Shown here: piece after piece, positions 34,501 through 40,624 of the stretch
How positions within the stretch are numbered: the first letter of the stretch is position 1
How the letters are laid out: the number at the start of each line of letters is the position of its first letter
Assembly: GCA_965279075.1 (NCBI GenBank)
Contig: CBDIHI010000009.1
Location: forward strand, 1 to 64,000
From: SZAS-79 sp965279075
GTDB taxonomy: Bacteria; Pseudomonadota; Gammaproteobacteria; Burkholderiales; SG8-39
Length of the DNA: 64,000 nucleotides
Direction: 5' to 3'
Position numbers and translations under genes: made by a program
Notes under the pieces: generated by a model
What the model saw: the letters and a program-made list of their open reading frames with translations, nothing else
Database searches by the model: none
Told to the model about the DNA's origin: nothing

Positions 34501-36024
34501 CAGACTATTGGCACTTGCGTTGACCGCGCCGTCCGTCCAGTTGATCGTGCCACCGCCAGTACCCGTCCCTGCTGTCGCATTGACGTTCACCGATCCGCCC
34601 GTCAATGCCGCCGCCAAGTCGGCAGTACTCAAAACTGATGTCGTTTCGACCAGTGCGCCACAACCGCCAACCGCGCAAACCGCGAATTCCGCCGTAGACG
34701 GACCTGCGGCGTTAATCGTCAAATCCGTCGGGTCAAGCAGAAGTGTCCCGGCGACGCCGTTCGGTGCCCGCCGATCTGCGGTACCAGTGAAGCTAAGGAA
34801 TCCTTTGCCGGAAACTTCGACAAAGCCCCCGTTACCCGCGGTATTCCCGCCGCGGGCGCTGATCTGGCCGCCGAAATATGTCGCGTCGTTCGACCAGACA
34901 ATAATCTTGCCGCCGTTGCCGATCGTGATCGCATCCGCTGCAATCCTGGCTGCGGAGCTAACAAAAGTGCGCGAAGCGTTCGCCTCGGGTCCCTTGCCCT
35001 GGAAATTGCCGCCGATAAGGATCGTTCCGCCACCCGCATCACCGGATGCGTTGAGAGAAGCGCTGCCGAACAGGCCGACCCTGTCACCCAGCACCGTGAT
35101 GTTGCCGCCGGTCTGCCCCGCCCCAAGGCCCGAAGCCTCCAAGCTGCCTGACACGCTGGTCACGCCGGTCGGCCCGCCATCCAGATAAATAGACCCGCCA
35201 CGCTGCGAAATCGCGTTGGCGCGAATCACGCCGTCGTTGCTCACGACCGTGTCGAGCAAAGCATTCGCACTGCGCGCAGTCAGGAGCACGTTGCCGCCGT
35301 CGGCGGTAATGGTGCCTTGGTTGATCGCGGAAGCGTTCACGGCGGCCAGGTCGACGCGGACGTTGATGAGGCCATCGCCCACCATGTCCAGCGTAACGGC
35401 ATTGCCTGCGGCGAGGGCAACCGTGCCCATGCGCGCATTGATGACGCCGGTGTTGCTCACCTGGGGCCCGACCAGCGCCGCATAGCCCGAAAGGGTGGTG
35501 ATGTTGCCCTGGTTGACCACGGAGCCCGCGGAACCCCCATTGCTGAACGAATAGCGGCCGGCAAGGAAATCCGCGTCGCTGATCCCGAGCGTCGAGGCGG
35601 CGATGCCGCCCACCGACACGCTGGCCGAAGGCCCGAACAGCACCCCGCTGGGGTTGACGAGGAAGATCTGCCCGTTGGACGTCAGCGAGCCGAAGATCTG
35701 GGACGCGCTGTTGCCGAGCACCCTGTTCAGGGCGACCGAGCTCGCGCCGGGCTGCTGGAACACCACCGAATTGCCGGCCCCGATCGAGAAGCTCTGCCAG
35801 TTGAGGATCGCATTCTGGGTGGTCTGGTTGACCTGGAGCGAGTTCGCGTTCGGCTGGGAGATCGTCGCGGCGCCCGCGGCAACCTGCCCGCCGGTGGGGA
35901 GCGACTGTGCGAACGCCGGCGTGGCGACGCTGAGCGCGGCGGCAAGGAGGGCCGGATATGCGCCCTTCCTCCTGAATCCCGCCAGGATCGAGCCCCGAGG
36001 GGCCCGGTAGTTGGTCTTGTTCAT
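22576..36024 (-). CDS. Giant TpsA filamentous-haemagglutinin-like adhesin with 50 tandem 66-residue repeats
   Basis: 4482-residue exoprotein of a two-partner secretion system. Residues 1-40 carry a signal peptide ending in TPAFAQS. Residues about 41-290 are the haemagglutination/TPS domain (SIGAGNSVVFQQPGASSVAL, NRVLGN, SNGQIFLVNPSGVLFG near residue 125), which directs export through TpsB. Residues about 560-3865 are 50 repeats of 66 residues, rich in Thr, Ser, Gly and Ala (for example GTFTLTGTTAGTTAQITGGY), expected to extend the beta-helix. A beta-rich tail follows, with cysteines in TMKCNGKA and in the terminal GCGG. GGGGAG lies 8 bp before the ATG at 36024. The 142-bp upstream gap holds the 12-bp palindrome CTTGCCGGCAAG at 36125-36136. 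It is co-oriented with TpsB directly upstream. The adhesion target is unknown. Confidence 0.93.
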   Translation of the reverse strand: MNKTNYRAPRGSILAGFRRKGAYPALLAAALSVATPAFAQSLPTGGQVAAGAATISQPNANSLQVNQTTQNAILNWQSFSIGAGNSVVFQQPGASSVALNRVLGNSASQIFGSLTSNGQIFLVNPSGVLFGPSASVSVGGIAASTLGISDADFLAGRYSFSNGGSAGSVVNQGNITTLSGYAALVGPQVSNTGVINARMGTVALAAGNAVTLDMVGDGLINVRVDLAAVNASAINQGTITADGGNVLLTARSANALLDTVVSNDGVIRANAISQRGGSIYLDGGPTGVTSVSGSLEASGLGAGQTGGNITVLGDRVGLFGSASLNASGDAGGGTILIGGNFQGKGPEANASRTFVSSAARIAADAITIGNGGKIIVWSNDATYFGGQISARGGNTAGNGGFVEVSGKGFLSFTGTADRRAPNGVAGTLLLDPTDLTINAAGPSTAEFAVCAVGGCGALVETTSVLSTADLAAALTGGSVNVNATAGTGTGGGTINWTDGAVNASANSLTLTGSSITFNGTLTNVANFIFVGALQTSTGTATSSTGGAITGLGNNTFTLSNTQVGTASGITFNSFGSADAKVVAGASDFNDATKTTRGMTFASATTVSGTGAITGIGAGTFTLTGTTAGTTAQITGGYSGFTTADAQVVAGAQGFNDAQRSSLGMSFASATTVSGTGAITGMTGQTFTLTGTTAGTTAQITGGYSGFTAADATTVAGAQSFNNANRSSLGMTFASVSTVSGTGAITGMSGQTFTLTGTTAGTTTNVAGGYSGFTTADATTVAGAQGFNDAQRSSLGMSFASATTVSGTGAITGIGAGTFTLTGTTAGTTAQITGGYSGFTTADAQVVAGAQGFNDAQRSSLGMSFASATTVSGTGAITGMTGQTFTLTGTTAGTTAQITGGYSGFTAADATTVAGAQSFNNANRSSLGMTFASVSTVSGTGAITGMSGQTFTLTGTTAGTTTNVAGGYSGFTTADATTVAGAQGFNDAQRSSLGMSFASATTVSGTGAITGIGAGTFTLTGTTAGTTAQITGGYSGFTTADAQVVAGAQGFNDAQRSSLGMSFASATTVSGTGAITGIGAGTFTLTGTTAGTTAQITGGYSGFTAADAQVVAGAQSFNNANKSSLGMTFAAATTVSGTGTITGMSGQTFTLTGTTAGTTAQITGGYSGFTAADATTVAGAQSFNNANRSSLGMTFASVSTVSGTGAITGMSGQTFTLTGTTAGTTTNVAGGYSGFTTADATTVAGAQGFNDAQRSSLGMSFASATTVSGTGAITGIGAGTFTLTGTTAGTTAQITGGYSGFTTADAQVVAGAQGFNDAQRSSLGMSFASATTVSGTGAITGMTGQTFTLTGTTAGTTAQITGGYSGFTAADATTVAGAQSFNNANRSSLGMTFASVSTVSGTGAITGMSGQTFTLTGTTAGTTANVAGGYSGFTTADATTVAGAQGFNDAQRSSLGMSFASATTVSGTGAITGIGAGTFTLTGTTAGTTAQITGGYSGFTTADAQVVAGAQGFNDAQRSSLGMSFASATTVSGTGAITGIGAGTFTLTGTTAGTTAQITGGYSGFTAADAQVVAGAQSFNNANKSSLGMTFAAATTVSGTGTITGMSGQTFTLTGTTAGTTAQITGGYSGFTAADATTVAGAQSFNNANRSSLGMTFASVSTVSGTGAITGMSGQTFTLTGTTAGTTTNVAGGYSGFTTADATTVAGAQGFNDAQRSSLGMSFASASTVSGTGAITGIGAGTFTLTGTTAGTTAQITGGYSGFTAADAQVVAGAQSFNNANKSSLGMTFAAATTVSGTGTITGMSGQTFTLTGTTAGTTAQIVGGYSGFTAADATTVAGAQSFNNANKSSLGMTFAAATTVSGTGTITGMSGQTFTLTGTTAGTTAQITGGYSGFTAADATTVAGAQSFNNANRSSLGMTFASVSTVSGTGAITGMSGQTFTLTGTTAGTTTNVAGGYSGFTTADATTVAGAQGFNDAQRSSLGMSFASATTVSGTGAITGIGAGTFTLTGTTAGTTAQITGGYSGFTTADAQVVAGAQGFNDAQRSSLGMSFASATTVSGTGTITGMSGQTFTLTGTTAGTTAQITGGYSGFTAADATTVAGAQSFNNANRSSLGMTFASVSTVSGTGAITGMSGQTFTLTGTTAGTTANVAGGYSGFTTADATTVAGAQGFNDAQRSSLGMSFASASTVSGTGAITGIGAGTFTLTGTTAGTTAQITGGYSGFTAADAQVVAGAQSFNNANKSSLGMTFAAATTVSGTGTITGMSGQTFTLTGTTAGTTAQITGGYSGFTAADATTVAGAQSFNNANRSSLGMTFASVSTVSGTGAITGMSGQTFTLTGTTAGTTTNVAGGYSGFTTADATTVAGAQGFNDAQRSSLGMSFASASTVSGTGAITGIGAGTFTLTGTTAGTTAQITGGYSGFTTADAQVVAGAQGFNDAQRSSLGMSFASATTVSGTGAITGIGAGTFTLTGTTAGTTAQIVGGYSGFTAADATTVAGAQSFNNANKSSLGMTFAAATTVSGTGTITGMSGQTFTLTGTTAGTTAQITGGYSGFTAADATTVAGAQSFNNANRSSLGMTFASVSTVSGTGAITGMSGQTFTLTGTTAGTTTNVAGGYSGFTTADATTVAGAQGFNDAQRSSLGMSFASATTVSGTGAITGIGAGTFTLTGTTAGTTAQITGGYSGFTTADAQVVAGAQGFNDAQRSSLGMSFASATTVSGTGTITGMSGQTFTLTGTTAGTTAQITGGYSGFTAADATTVAGAQSFNNANRSSLGMTFASVSTVSGTGAITGMSGQTFTLTGTTAGTTANVAGGYSGFTTADATTVAGAQGFNDAQRSSLGMSFASASTVSGTGAITGIGAGTFTLTGTTAGTTAQITGGYSGFTAADAQVVAGAQSFNNANKSSLGMTFAAATTVSGTGTITGMSGQTFTLTGTTAGTTAQITGGYSGFTAADATTVAGAQSFNNANRSSLGMTFASVSTVSGTGAITGMSGQTFTLTGTTAGTTTNVAGGYSGFTTADATTVAGAQGFNDAQRSSLGMSFASATTVSGTGAITGIGAGTFTLTGTTAGTTAQITGGYSGFTTADAQVVAGAQGFNDAQRSSLGMSFASATTVSGTGAITGIGAGTFTLTGTTAGTTAQITGGYSGFTAADAQVVAGAQSFNNANKSSLGMTFAAATTVSGTGTITGMSGQTFTLTGTTAGTTAQITGGYSGFTAADATTVAGAQSFNNANRSSLGMTFASVSTVSGTGAITGMSGQTFTLTGTTAGTTTNVAGGYSGFTTADATTVAGAQGFNDAQRSSLGMSFASATTVSGTGAITGIGAGTFTLTGTTAGTTAQITGGYSGFTTADAQVVAGAQGFNDAQRSSLGMSFASATTVSGTGAITGMTGQTFTLTGTTAGTTAQITGGYSGFTAADATTVAGAQSFNNANRSSLGMTFASVSTVSGTGAITGMSGQTFTLTGTTAGTTANVAGGYSGFTTADATTVAGAQGFNDAQRSSLGMSFASASTVSGTGAITGIGAGTFTLTGTTAGTTAQITGGYSGFTTADAQVVAGAQGFNDAQRSSLGMSFASATTVSGTGTITGMSGQTFTLTGTTAGTTAQITGGYSGFTAADATTVAGAQSFNNANRSSLGMTFASVSTVSGTGAITGMSGQTFTLTGTTAGTTTNVAGGYSGFTTADATTVAGAQGFNDAQRSSLGMSFASASTVSGTGAITGIGAGTFTLTGTTAGTTAQITGGYSGFTAADAQVVAGAQSFNNANKSSLGMTFAAATTVSGTGTITGMSGQTFTLTGTTAGTTAQIVGGYSGFTAADATTVAGAQGFNDTDKSSLGMTFAAASTVSGTGAITGVVGTFTLTGAASGTTANVTGGYAGFTTLAGNGASTISGASVTYTLDNVTQNSGSGSGYAWSGFANITDTGTGTLNMGTAGSISGTAALGTNGTISYAAYGTPVTFDLNGGAGSTGMAGWSGVTTATGSANVDTITGAGQTYNLTGANAGNNGTVFWTSFENLTATGVSAINGVGGSLTGSLSSAAATTLSGNIGAAGTQTYTGAVTLGGLTTLASTGGGAISFASTVNGGQALTVNTTGTTTFGGAVGNGAALTSLTTDAGGTTAINGGSVRTTGAQSYGDAVTLGSATTLTGVANVFSSSITGTQALTVNDSGNTAYNGPVTVGSLTTDLPGQSNFANGVTVTATGTVVDAATQMITINDPSIGGTNVTLKSNNGGQISINNFTTNTLSVDTAGTVTITGAPGAVLGGNTSGTALQLITVPVNLQVTQASTLVYTAATSPTNRVFATNSSVTAFLGGSTSSIVQAANATAIASSNAVANVQSSVGISTSEAQKAGAQKDAAAEDIQNGTTPSPGTALSLQTSVDAAGGTSMPPEGDPLPSILTPLPVVFTTAAPGSTVELRGTGTVTVNDGIIYLTIISASGVQSAPVKVGTMKCNGKAATADVSAGSAGLTPAGAAAVAAAVSAAGGAGCGG
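24440..34340 (-). repeat. 198-bp tandem repeat array (50 units) within the adhesin gene
   Basis: The marker GACACCGT starts at 24503 in the last unit and 34205 in the first, exactly 49 x 198 bp apart, so 50 units are present with no net indel. About five unit types are distinguishable by short variants (NDAQRSS, NNANRSS, NNANKSS; GIGAGT, GMSGQT, GMTGQT; AQITGG, TNVAGG, AQIVGG). One type (FASVSTVSGTGAITGMSG) recurs 14 times at spacings of 594 or 792 bp, giving a higher-order unit of three or four repeats. Outer units are diverged and inner ones nearly identical, typical of homogenisation by unequal recombination. Assembly collapse or expansion is possible. Confidence 0.95.
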
Positions 36025-36166
36025 CGTTGCGCTCCCCGATACAACAGGTGCATATGCAGTTTCATCATTGGTTCAGCAGGAAGTATGAGCGGTCGGAAAG
36101 GCAATATTCCGCGACTTTTTCACACTTGCCGGCAAGGCTTGGCCGTCCGGTAGTCCCGGCAGTTCA

Positions 36167-37936
36167 TCATTCGAACCACTTGATCCCCTGGAACCAGACC
36201 CGGGCAACGCGGCGGGCAGAGTCGGCGTCAGGCACGTCGTTCTCGCCGCGCCAGGCCACGGAGGTCTTGAGCAGGAAATCGTTGTCCTTGACGAGAGATA
36301 CGCCGACCCCGAATCCGGAGATTCCGGTGAAATTGGGGGAAGTGCCCGGCAGGGGGCTGGCATTGATCTTTACCCGCCCGGCGTCGTAGAAGCCGGAAAA
36401 CATGAGGTCGCCGGAGAGGATCTGGACTTTAGGCACGGTGTAGCGCACCTCGGTCGTGAACAGGAACCCCTGGTCGCCGATGCCCTGGCCGACAGGGTAG
36501 GCACGCACCCCGTTGGCACCGCCCAGCGACATCTTTTCGGCCGAAGCCAGGTTCCGGCCGGCCATCTGGCCGCTGACCGCAACCAGCAGGTTGATGTCAT
36601 CCGTCATTCGCTGCAGACGCCGCAGGTCGAAGTTGAACTTCGAAAACTTGCCCAGGGTCTTTGCCCCGGTGTTGCTCTGGTCGTTGGCCGCAACCGCCGC
36701 CGGGCCGATGTCCAGCGTGCCGTCGGTATAGACGAACGAGAAGGCGTTCAGCCCGCCGCTGAACAGGCGGTCGCGAGAGTCCCCCACAACGCCGACCTTG
36801 ACGGTGTTGATCTTGCGGTCCTCGATGCTGTTCGACGAGTCGATGCGGTCCTTGAGCAGCTTGTTTTCGTAGGACAGCTGGCCGAGCACGTTCAGGTTGC
36901 GCGTACGCACCAGCGGATGAAGGCCGTAGAGCGAGAACACCTCGCCCTCACCATGCGCCTGCAAGTTGGCGAAGTCGCGCTGCAGGGAATAGTTGAAGGT
37001 CGAGTAGCTGACACCCGCACGCGTCCCGCCGTAGCCGACCGGGCCGGTAATCGCCGCGCGCACGAAACTCATGCGCTCGTTGGTCAGGGTCGCCCGGACG
37101 GAAAGCTGGTCACCGTAGCCGGTGAGGTTGTTGGCGTTGAGGTTGACGCCCGTGCGCATCTCCCCGGTAAAGCGGTTGCCCGCATTGTCGATGTCCGCGT
37201 AGCCGGAGATGATCCCGCCGCTCTCCTTGACGTTCACCCGCAGGTCCGCCGCGCCTATGGCCCTTGTGCTCGGACCGATCTCGGAGCTCGCCACGACGTT
37301 GGGCAGGTCGCTCAGCAGGAGCAGCGGTCGCTCAAGGCCGACCTCGGTAATCAGGTCACCTTCCTTGAGGTGCTGGTCGAGGATCGCCTGGCCGAATTCG
37401 GGCCGCAGTCGCGATTTCGCGTCGGGCTTCAGCATGGCATTGCCTACACGCCCTTCGAGGATCGCAATCTCTACGACGCCGTCACGGATCTGCTGCGCCG
37501 GCAGGTAGGCCTGGGCGAGGAAGTAGCCCCTGGCCCGGTAATAGGCGCGAAGGTCGTTCGTCGCGTCGACGAGGCCTTCGAAGTCGAGCTCCTTGCCGTA
37601 GTACTCCTTGAGGGACGGGAGGAGGGCTTCTGTGCTGTATACGGTGTTGCCGGAAATCTTGAACTGCTTGACGGTGACCTTGAGCGTCACCGAGCTGCGC
37701 ATCGCGGGCCGGCCCTGCTCCTCCCGCGGCATGACTTCGCTGCCTGGACGTGCGGGGGCGGGTACCGTGTTGCGCTGCTGCTCCAGGATCTGCCCCGCAT
37801 CGGGGCGCAATTGGGCGAGCTGCGCAAATGCGCCTGGTGAGGCAAAGGCAGTCGCCACGATTGCGGCGAGCGCAGGCCGCCCCAATCGCATCGTGCCTCG
37901 CAGTGCCGATTGTTTCTTCTGATTACCGCACGTCAT
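36167..37936 (-). CDS. TpsB outer-membrane transporter (ShlB/FhaC/HecB family)
   Basis: About 590 residues. Signal peptide MRLGRPALAAIVATAFASPGAFAQ follows a short basic lead. POTRA regions run from about residue 75 (VTLKVTVKQFKISGNTVYSTEALLPSL) to about 235. A 16-strand barrel ends in the terminal aromatic F-E (WFQGIKWFE). The lid-loop motif, usually VRGY or VRGF, reads VRAY in GGANGVRAYPVGQGIG. It sits directly upstream of the adhesin, the expected partner. The start at 37936 (MTCGNQKKQ) has a G-run upstream, but the same frame continues to a TTG at 38059 preceded by AAAAGGAG at ideal spacing, so a 41-residue longer form cannot be excluded. Confidence 0.9.
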   Translation of the reverse strand: MTCGNQKKQSALRGTMRLGRPALAAIVATAFASPGAFAQLAQLRPDAGQILEQQRNTVPAPARPGSEVMPREEQGRPAMRSSVTLKVTVKQFKISGNTVYSTEALLPSLKEYYGKELDFEGLVDATNDLRAYYRARGYFLAQAYLPAQQIRDGVVEIAILEGRVGNAMLKPDAKSRLRPEFGQAILDQHLKEGDLITEVGLERPLLLLSDLPNVVASSEIGPSTRAIGAADLRVNVKESGGIISGYADIDNAGNRFTGEMRTGVNLNANNLTGYGDQLSVRATLTNERMSFVRAAITGPVGYGGTRAGVSYSTFNYSLQRDFANLQAHGEGEVFSLYGLHPLVRTRNLNVLGQLSYENKLLKDRIDSSNSIEDRKINTVKVGVVGDSRDRLFSGGLNAFSFVYTDGTLDIGPAAVAANDQSNTGAKTLGKFSKFNFDLRRLQRMTDDINLLVAVSGQMAGRNLASAEKMSLGGANGVRAYPVGQGIGDQGFLFTTEVRYTVPKVQILSGDLMFSGFYDAGRVKINASPLPGTSPNFTGISGFGVGVSLVKDNDFLLKTSVAWRGENDVPDADSARRVARVWFQGIKWFE

Positions 37937-38401
37937 ATGTGCGCCCCCCGAAACCTGAGTACAAATTCTATCATTACGCCTCGCGCAGGCCGATTCGTTG
38001 CCCATGCGCGCGACGCCGAAGGCAGTACTGCCCCTGTGGCCTTCAAGCCAAAGCGGCAATTCAAAAACTCCTTTTAATTTCGGTAACTTAAATATTTCTC
38101 TTGAGAATTGGTCGGAGGTATCTCCTTACGCGCTTGAGGGTAGCGCCATCAGGTGAAGACCACAAGTGGCTTTCTGGGGAATGCTACGGGCTGACAAGTG
38201 GCATGTTGTATTTTCACAACACCGTTAAATGCAACCATTTGTGCAAGAAAACTGCCGTTTTGCGGCGTCACGGCATCCGAGTCGCCAACCGTGTTTCCTG
38301 TAAAGTGCGCGTCGACCTGAAGGGCCCCCGTGCCATCAAGGCTTGCCGAAGCCGCGCCCAAATGCGATGAATCCAGCATGAATCCCCATCCGAGAGCATC
38401 C
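37937..38401. other. 465-bp AT-richer divergent intergenic region between tpsB and ccmA
   Basis: No convincing gene. An 89-codon plus frame at 38101-38370 has coding-unlike composition. The region holds AAAAGGAG before a TTG at 38059 (minus), the inverted repeat TTCTC-TT-GAGAA at 38096-38107, and a short GTTGT/ACAAC repeat near 38205-38220. It is clearly less GC-rich than its surroundings and should carry the promoters of both the adhesin/TpsB and ccm operons, though I could not fix -10/-35 pairs. Confidence 0.6.
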
Positions 38402-39019
38402 ATGGCCGCGATCGGGCTGGCTTGCGTCCGAGGCGAAAGGCAACTCTTCGGCAACCTCGGCTTCGAACTGGGGAATGGCGGGTTGCTGCAGGTCAGTGGT
38501 GCCAACGGGAGCGGCAAGACCAGCTTGCTGCGCATGGTTTGCGGCCTGCTTCCGGCCGCCGCCGGAACCATCACTTGGAATGGGAATCCGATCCGGTCGC
38601 TGGCCGAGGAGTACTGCGCCAGCCTGGTGTACGTCGGGCATCTCAACGCCGCCAAGGACGACCTTGACGCACGAGAGACCCTGACCTTCTCCGCACGCCT
38701 GGCCGGGCTGCCCGCCTCGCCGGGCGCGGTCGCCTCCGCGCTCGCGGACTTCGGGCTTGAAAGCGTAGACCATCTGCCCTGCAAGGTCCTGTCCCAAGGC
38801 CAGAAGCGGCGCCTTGCCCTGGCGCGCCTCAAGCTGAGCGCATCCCGCCCCCTGTGGGTGCTGGACGAGCCGTTCGCTGCGCTCGACTCCTCGGGTATCA
38901 CGGTGATGCGCTCCGTGCTCGAAGACCATTTGGCACGCGGCGGCCTTGCCCTGCTCACGACCCACCAGGCGGTGCCGGTGGCGGCCCCTTCAGTGCAAAC
39001 CATAGCACTCGGAAAATGA
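38402..39019 (+). CDS. ccmA: Haem exporter ATP-binding protein CcmA
   Basis: 205-residue ABC ATPase of the CcmABCD complex, which releases haem-loaded CcmE in cytochrome c maturation. Walker A is GANGSGKTS near residue 40, CcmA-like VYVGHLNAAKDDLDARETL follows, the signature-like LSQGQKRRLALARL is next, Walker B is LWVLDEPFAALD, then TTHQ. The Met at 38402 (MAAIGLACVRGER) gives the usual CcmA length; an alternative is 38378. Its stop overlaps ccmB (ATGA). Confidence 0.92.
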   Translation: MAAIGLACVRGERQLFGNLGFELGNGGLLQVSGANGSGKTSLLRMVCGLLPAAAGTITWNGNPIRSLAEEYCASLVYVGHLNAAKDDLDARETLTFSARLAGLPASPGAVASALADFGLESVDHLPCKVLSQGQKRRLALARLKLSASRPLWVLDEPFAALDSSGITVMRSVLEDHLARGGLALLTTHQAVPVAAPSVQTIALGK

Positions 39020-39696
39020 ACGGTTCCCTACTCTCAGCCGTGCGCTGCGTGGTTGCAAGGGACCTCCTGATCGTTTTGCGCAACAGGTCCGACGCCGCGA
39101 ACACGCTGCTCTTTTTCGCAATCGTGGTCAGCCTCTTCCCCCTGGGTGTGGGCCCCGAAACCGCGCTCCTGCGCACGATTGCCCCCGGCGTGCTGTGGGT
39201 CGCCGCGCTGCTGGCCTCGATGCTGGCCCTGGCACGCCTGTTCGCGGCCGACCATGCCGACGGGACCCTTGAGCAGTTGACGCTTTCGCCGCATCCGCTC
39301 GGCCTGCTGGTCGCCGGCAAGGTGTTCGCCCACTGGCTGGTGTCAGGCTTCCCGCTGGTGCTCGCGGCGCCGTTGCTCGGCCTCCAGTACGGCCTGGGAC
39401 CCGAGGCGGTGATCATGCTCGTCGCCTCGCTTGCGCTCGGCACGCCTGTGCTGAGCCTGCTCGGGGCCGTCGGCGCGGCCCTCACGCTGGGCCTGCGGGG
39501 CAGCGGTGCGCTCGTTTCGCTGATAGTGCTCCCGCTCTGCATCCCGGTGTTGATCTTCGGCGCGGGCGCCGTGGATGCGGTGGCCGGCGGCCTGAGCGCC
39601 GGCCCGCACCTGTCGCTGATCGGCGCCTACCTGCTGCCCGGCGTGCTTTTCGGTCCGTGGGCCACCGCAGTGGCCATTAGAATCGCGCTCGAGTAG
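39016..39696 (+). CDS. ccmB: Haem exporter membrane protein CcmB
   Basis: 226-residue inner-membrane protein with six hydrophobic segments. The N-terminus MNGSLLSAVRCVVARDLLIVLRNRSDAANTLLFF and the PLGVGPE motif are characteristic. DGTLEQLTLSPHPLGLLVAGKVFAHW and LPLCIPVLIFGAGA also match the family. It is translationally coupled to ccmA and 20 bp upstream of ccmC. Confidence 0.93.
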   Translation: MNGSLLSAVRCVVARDLLIVLRNRSDAANTLLFFAIVVSLFPLGVGPETALLRTIAPGVLWVAALLASMLALARLFAADHADGTLEQLTLSPHPLGLLVAGKVFAHWLVSGFPLVLAAPLLGLQYGLGPEAVIMLVASLALGTPVLSLLGAVGAALTLGLRGSGALVSLIVLPLCIPVLIFGAGAVDAVAGGLSAGPHLSLIGAYLLPGVLFGPWATAVAIRIALE

Positions 39697-39716
39697 CGCC
39701 CCCACTCGAGGACCCC

Positions 39717-40463
39717 ATGAGCGGCACCATCCACTGGTTCAAGTACTCCTCACCCCAGGCGTTCTACCCGCTTGCGGGCCTGCTCGCCCCGTGGTTCTTC
39801 GCGGCGGCGGCGATCCTGGCGGCGGCCGGACTGTACCTGGGCTTCTTGGTCGCCCCGACCGACGCGCAGCAGGGAGAGGCCTACCGTGTCATCTACATCC
39901 ACGTTGCCGCGGCCTGGATGTCGATGTTCCTGTATCTCGTGATGGCGTTCTGGGCCGGTGTCGGCCTCGCATTCAACACCCGGCTGTCTTCGATGATGGC
40001 TTCGGCGATCGCGCCCACCGGCGCCCTGATGACGTTCATCGCGCTGTGGACCGGCGCGCTCTGGGGCAAGCCGACCTGGGGCACCTGGTGGGTCTGGGAT
40101 GCGCGCCTGACCTCCGAACTGATCCTGCTCTTCCTTTACCTGGGCTTCATCTCGCTGCAGGCCGCCATCGACGATCCGCGCCGCGCCGACAAGGCCGGCG
40201 CCGTGCTCGCGCTGGTAGGCGTGATCAACGTGCCGATCATCTACTTTTCCGTGCAATGGTGGAACACGCTGCATCAGGGCGCCTCGGTCAGCATGACCAA
40301 GAGCCCCAGCATGGCGGCCACCATGCTGTGGGGCATGCTGGTGATGGCGCTGGCGTTCTGGATGTATTCGATCGGTGCCGCCCTGACGCGCGTGCGCGCG
40401 ATCATCCTCGAGCGCGAGCGGCACACCGACTGGGCGAGGGAACTGGGGGGGATTCGCCGATGA
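39717..40463 (+). CDS. ccmC: Haem transporter/handling protein CcmC
   Basis: 248-residue polytopic protein with the tryptophan-rich haem-binding segment WGTWWVWDARLTSELILLFLYLG near residue 122 and flanking periplasmic histidines (IYIHVAAAWMS and WWNTLHQG). It loads haem onto CcmE. It overlaps ccmD by 4 bp (ATGA). Confidence 0.95.
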   Translation: MSGTIHWFKYSSPQAFYPLAGLLAPWFFAAAAILAAAGLYLGFLVAPTDAQQGEAYRVIYIHVAAAWMSMFLYLVMAFWAGVGLAFNTRLSSMMASAIAPTGALMTFIALWTGALWGKPTWGTWWVWDARLTSELILLFLYLGFISLQAAIDDPRRADKAGAVLALVGVINVPIIYFSVQWWNTLHQGASVSMTKSPSMAATMLWGMLVMALAFWMYSIGAALTRVRAIILERERHTDWARELGGIRR

Positions 40464-40624
40464 AATGGGAAAGCCTGTCGGCGTTCATCGCCATGGGGGG
40501 GTACGGGGTCTACGTTTGGGGGTCGTATGTGGTGAGCGCCGCCGTGCTCGGTATCGAGGTGTGGCTGCTCATAGCTCGCCATCGGGAGGCGCGGCGCCGG
40601 ATCGCCGGATCCGTAGAGCCCTAG
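40460..40624 (+). CDS. ccmD: Haem exporter subunit CcmD
   Basis: 54-residue single-pass membrane protein (MKWESLSAFIAMGGYGVYVWGSYV, then a hydrophobic helix and a basic tail RHREARRR), typical in size and layout of CcmD, which stabilises the CcmABC-CcmE complex. In the usual order ccmE should follow. Instead the plus-strand cluster ends here, and the TAG stop shares the palindrome CTAG with the TAG stop of the opposing TPR gene. Confidence 0.9.
   Translation: MKWESLSAFIAMGGYGVYVWGSYVVSAAVLGIEVWLLIARHREARRRIAGSVEP

Noticed and set aside
38101..38370. 89-codon plus-strand frame between tpsB and ccmA
   Set aside because: No ribosome site, atypical composition and no recognisable domain; better treated as regulatory intergenic DNA.
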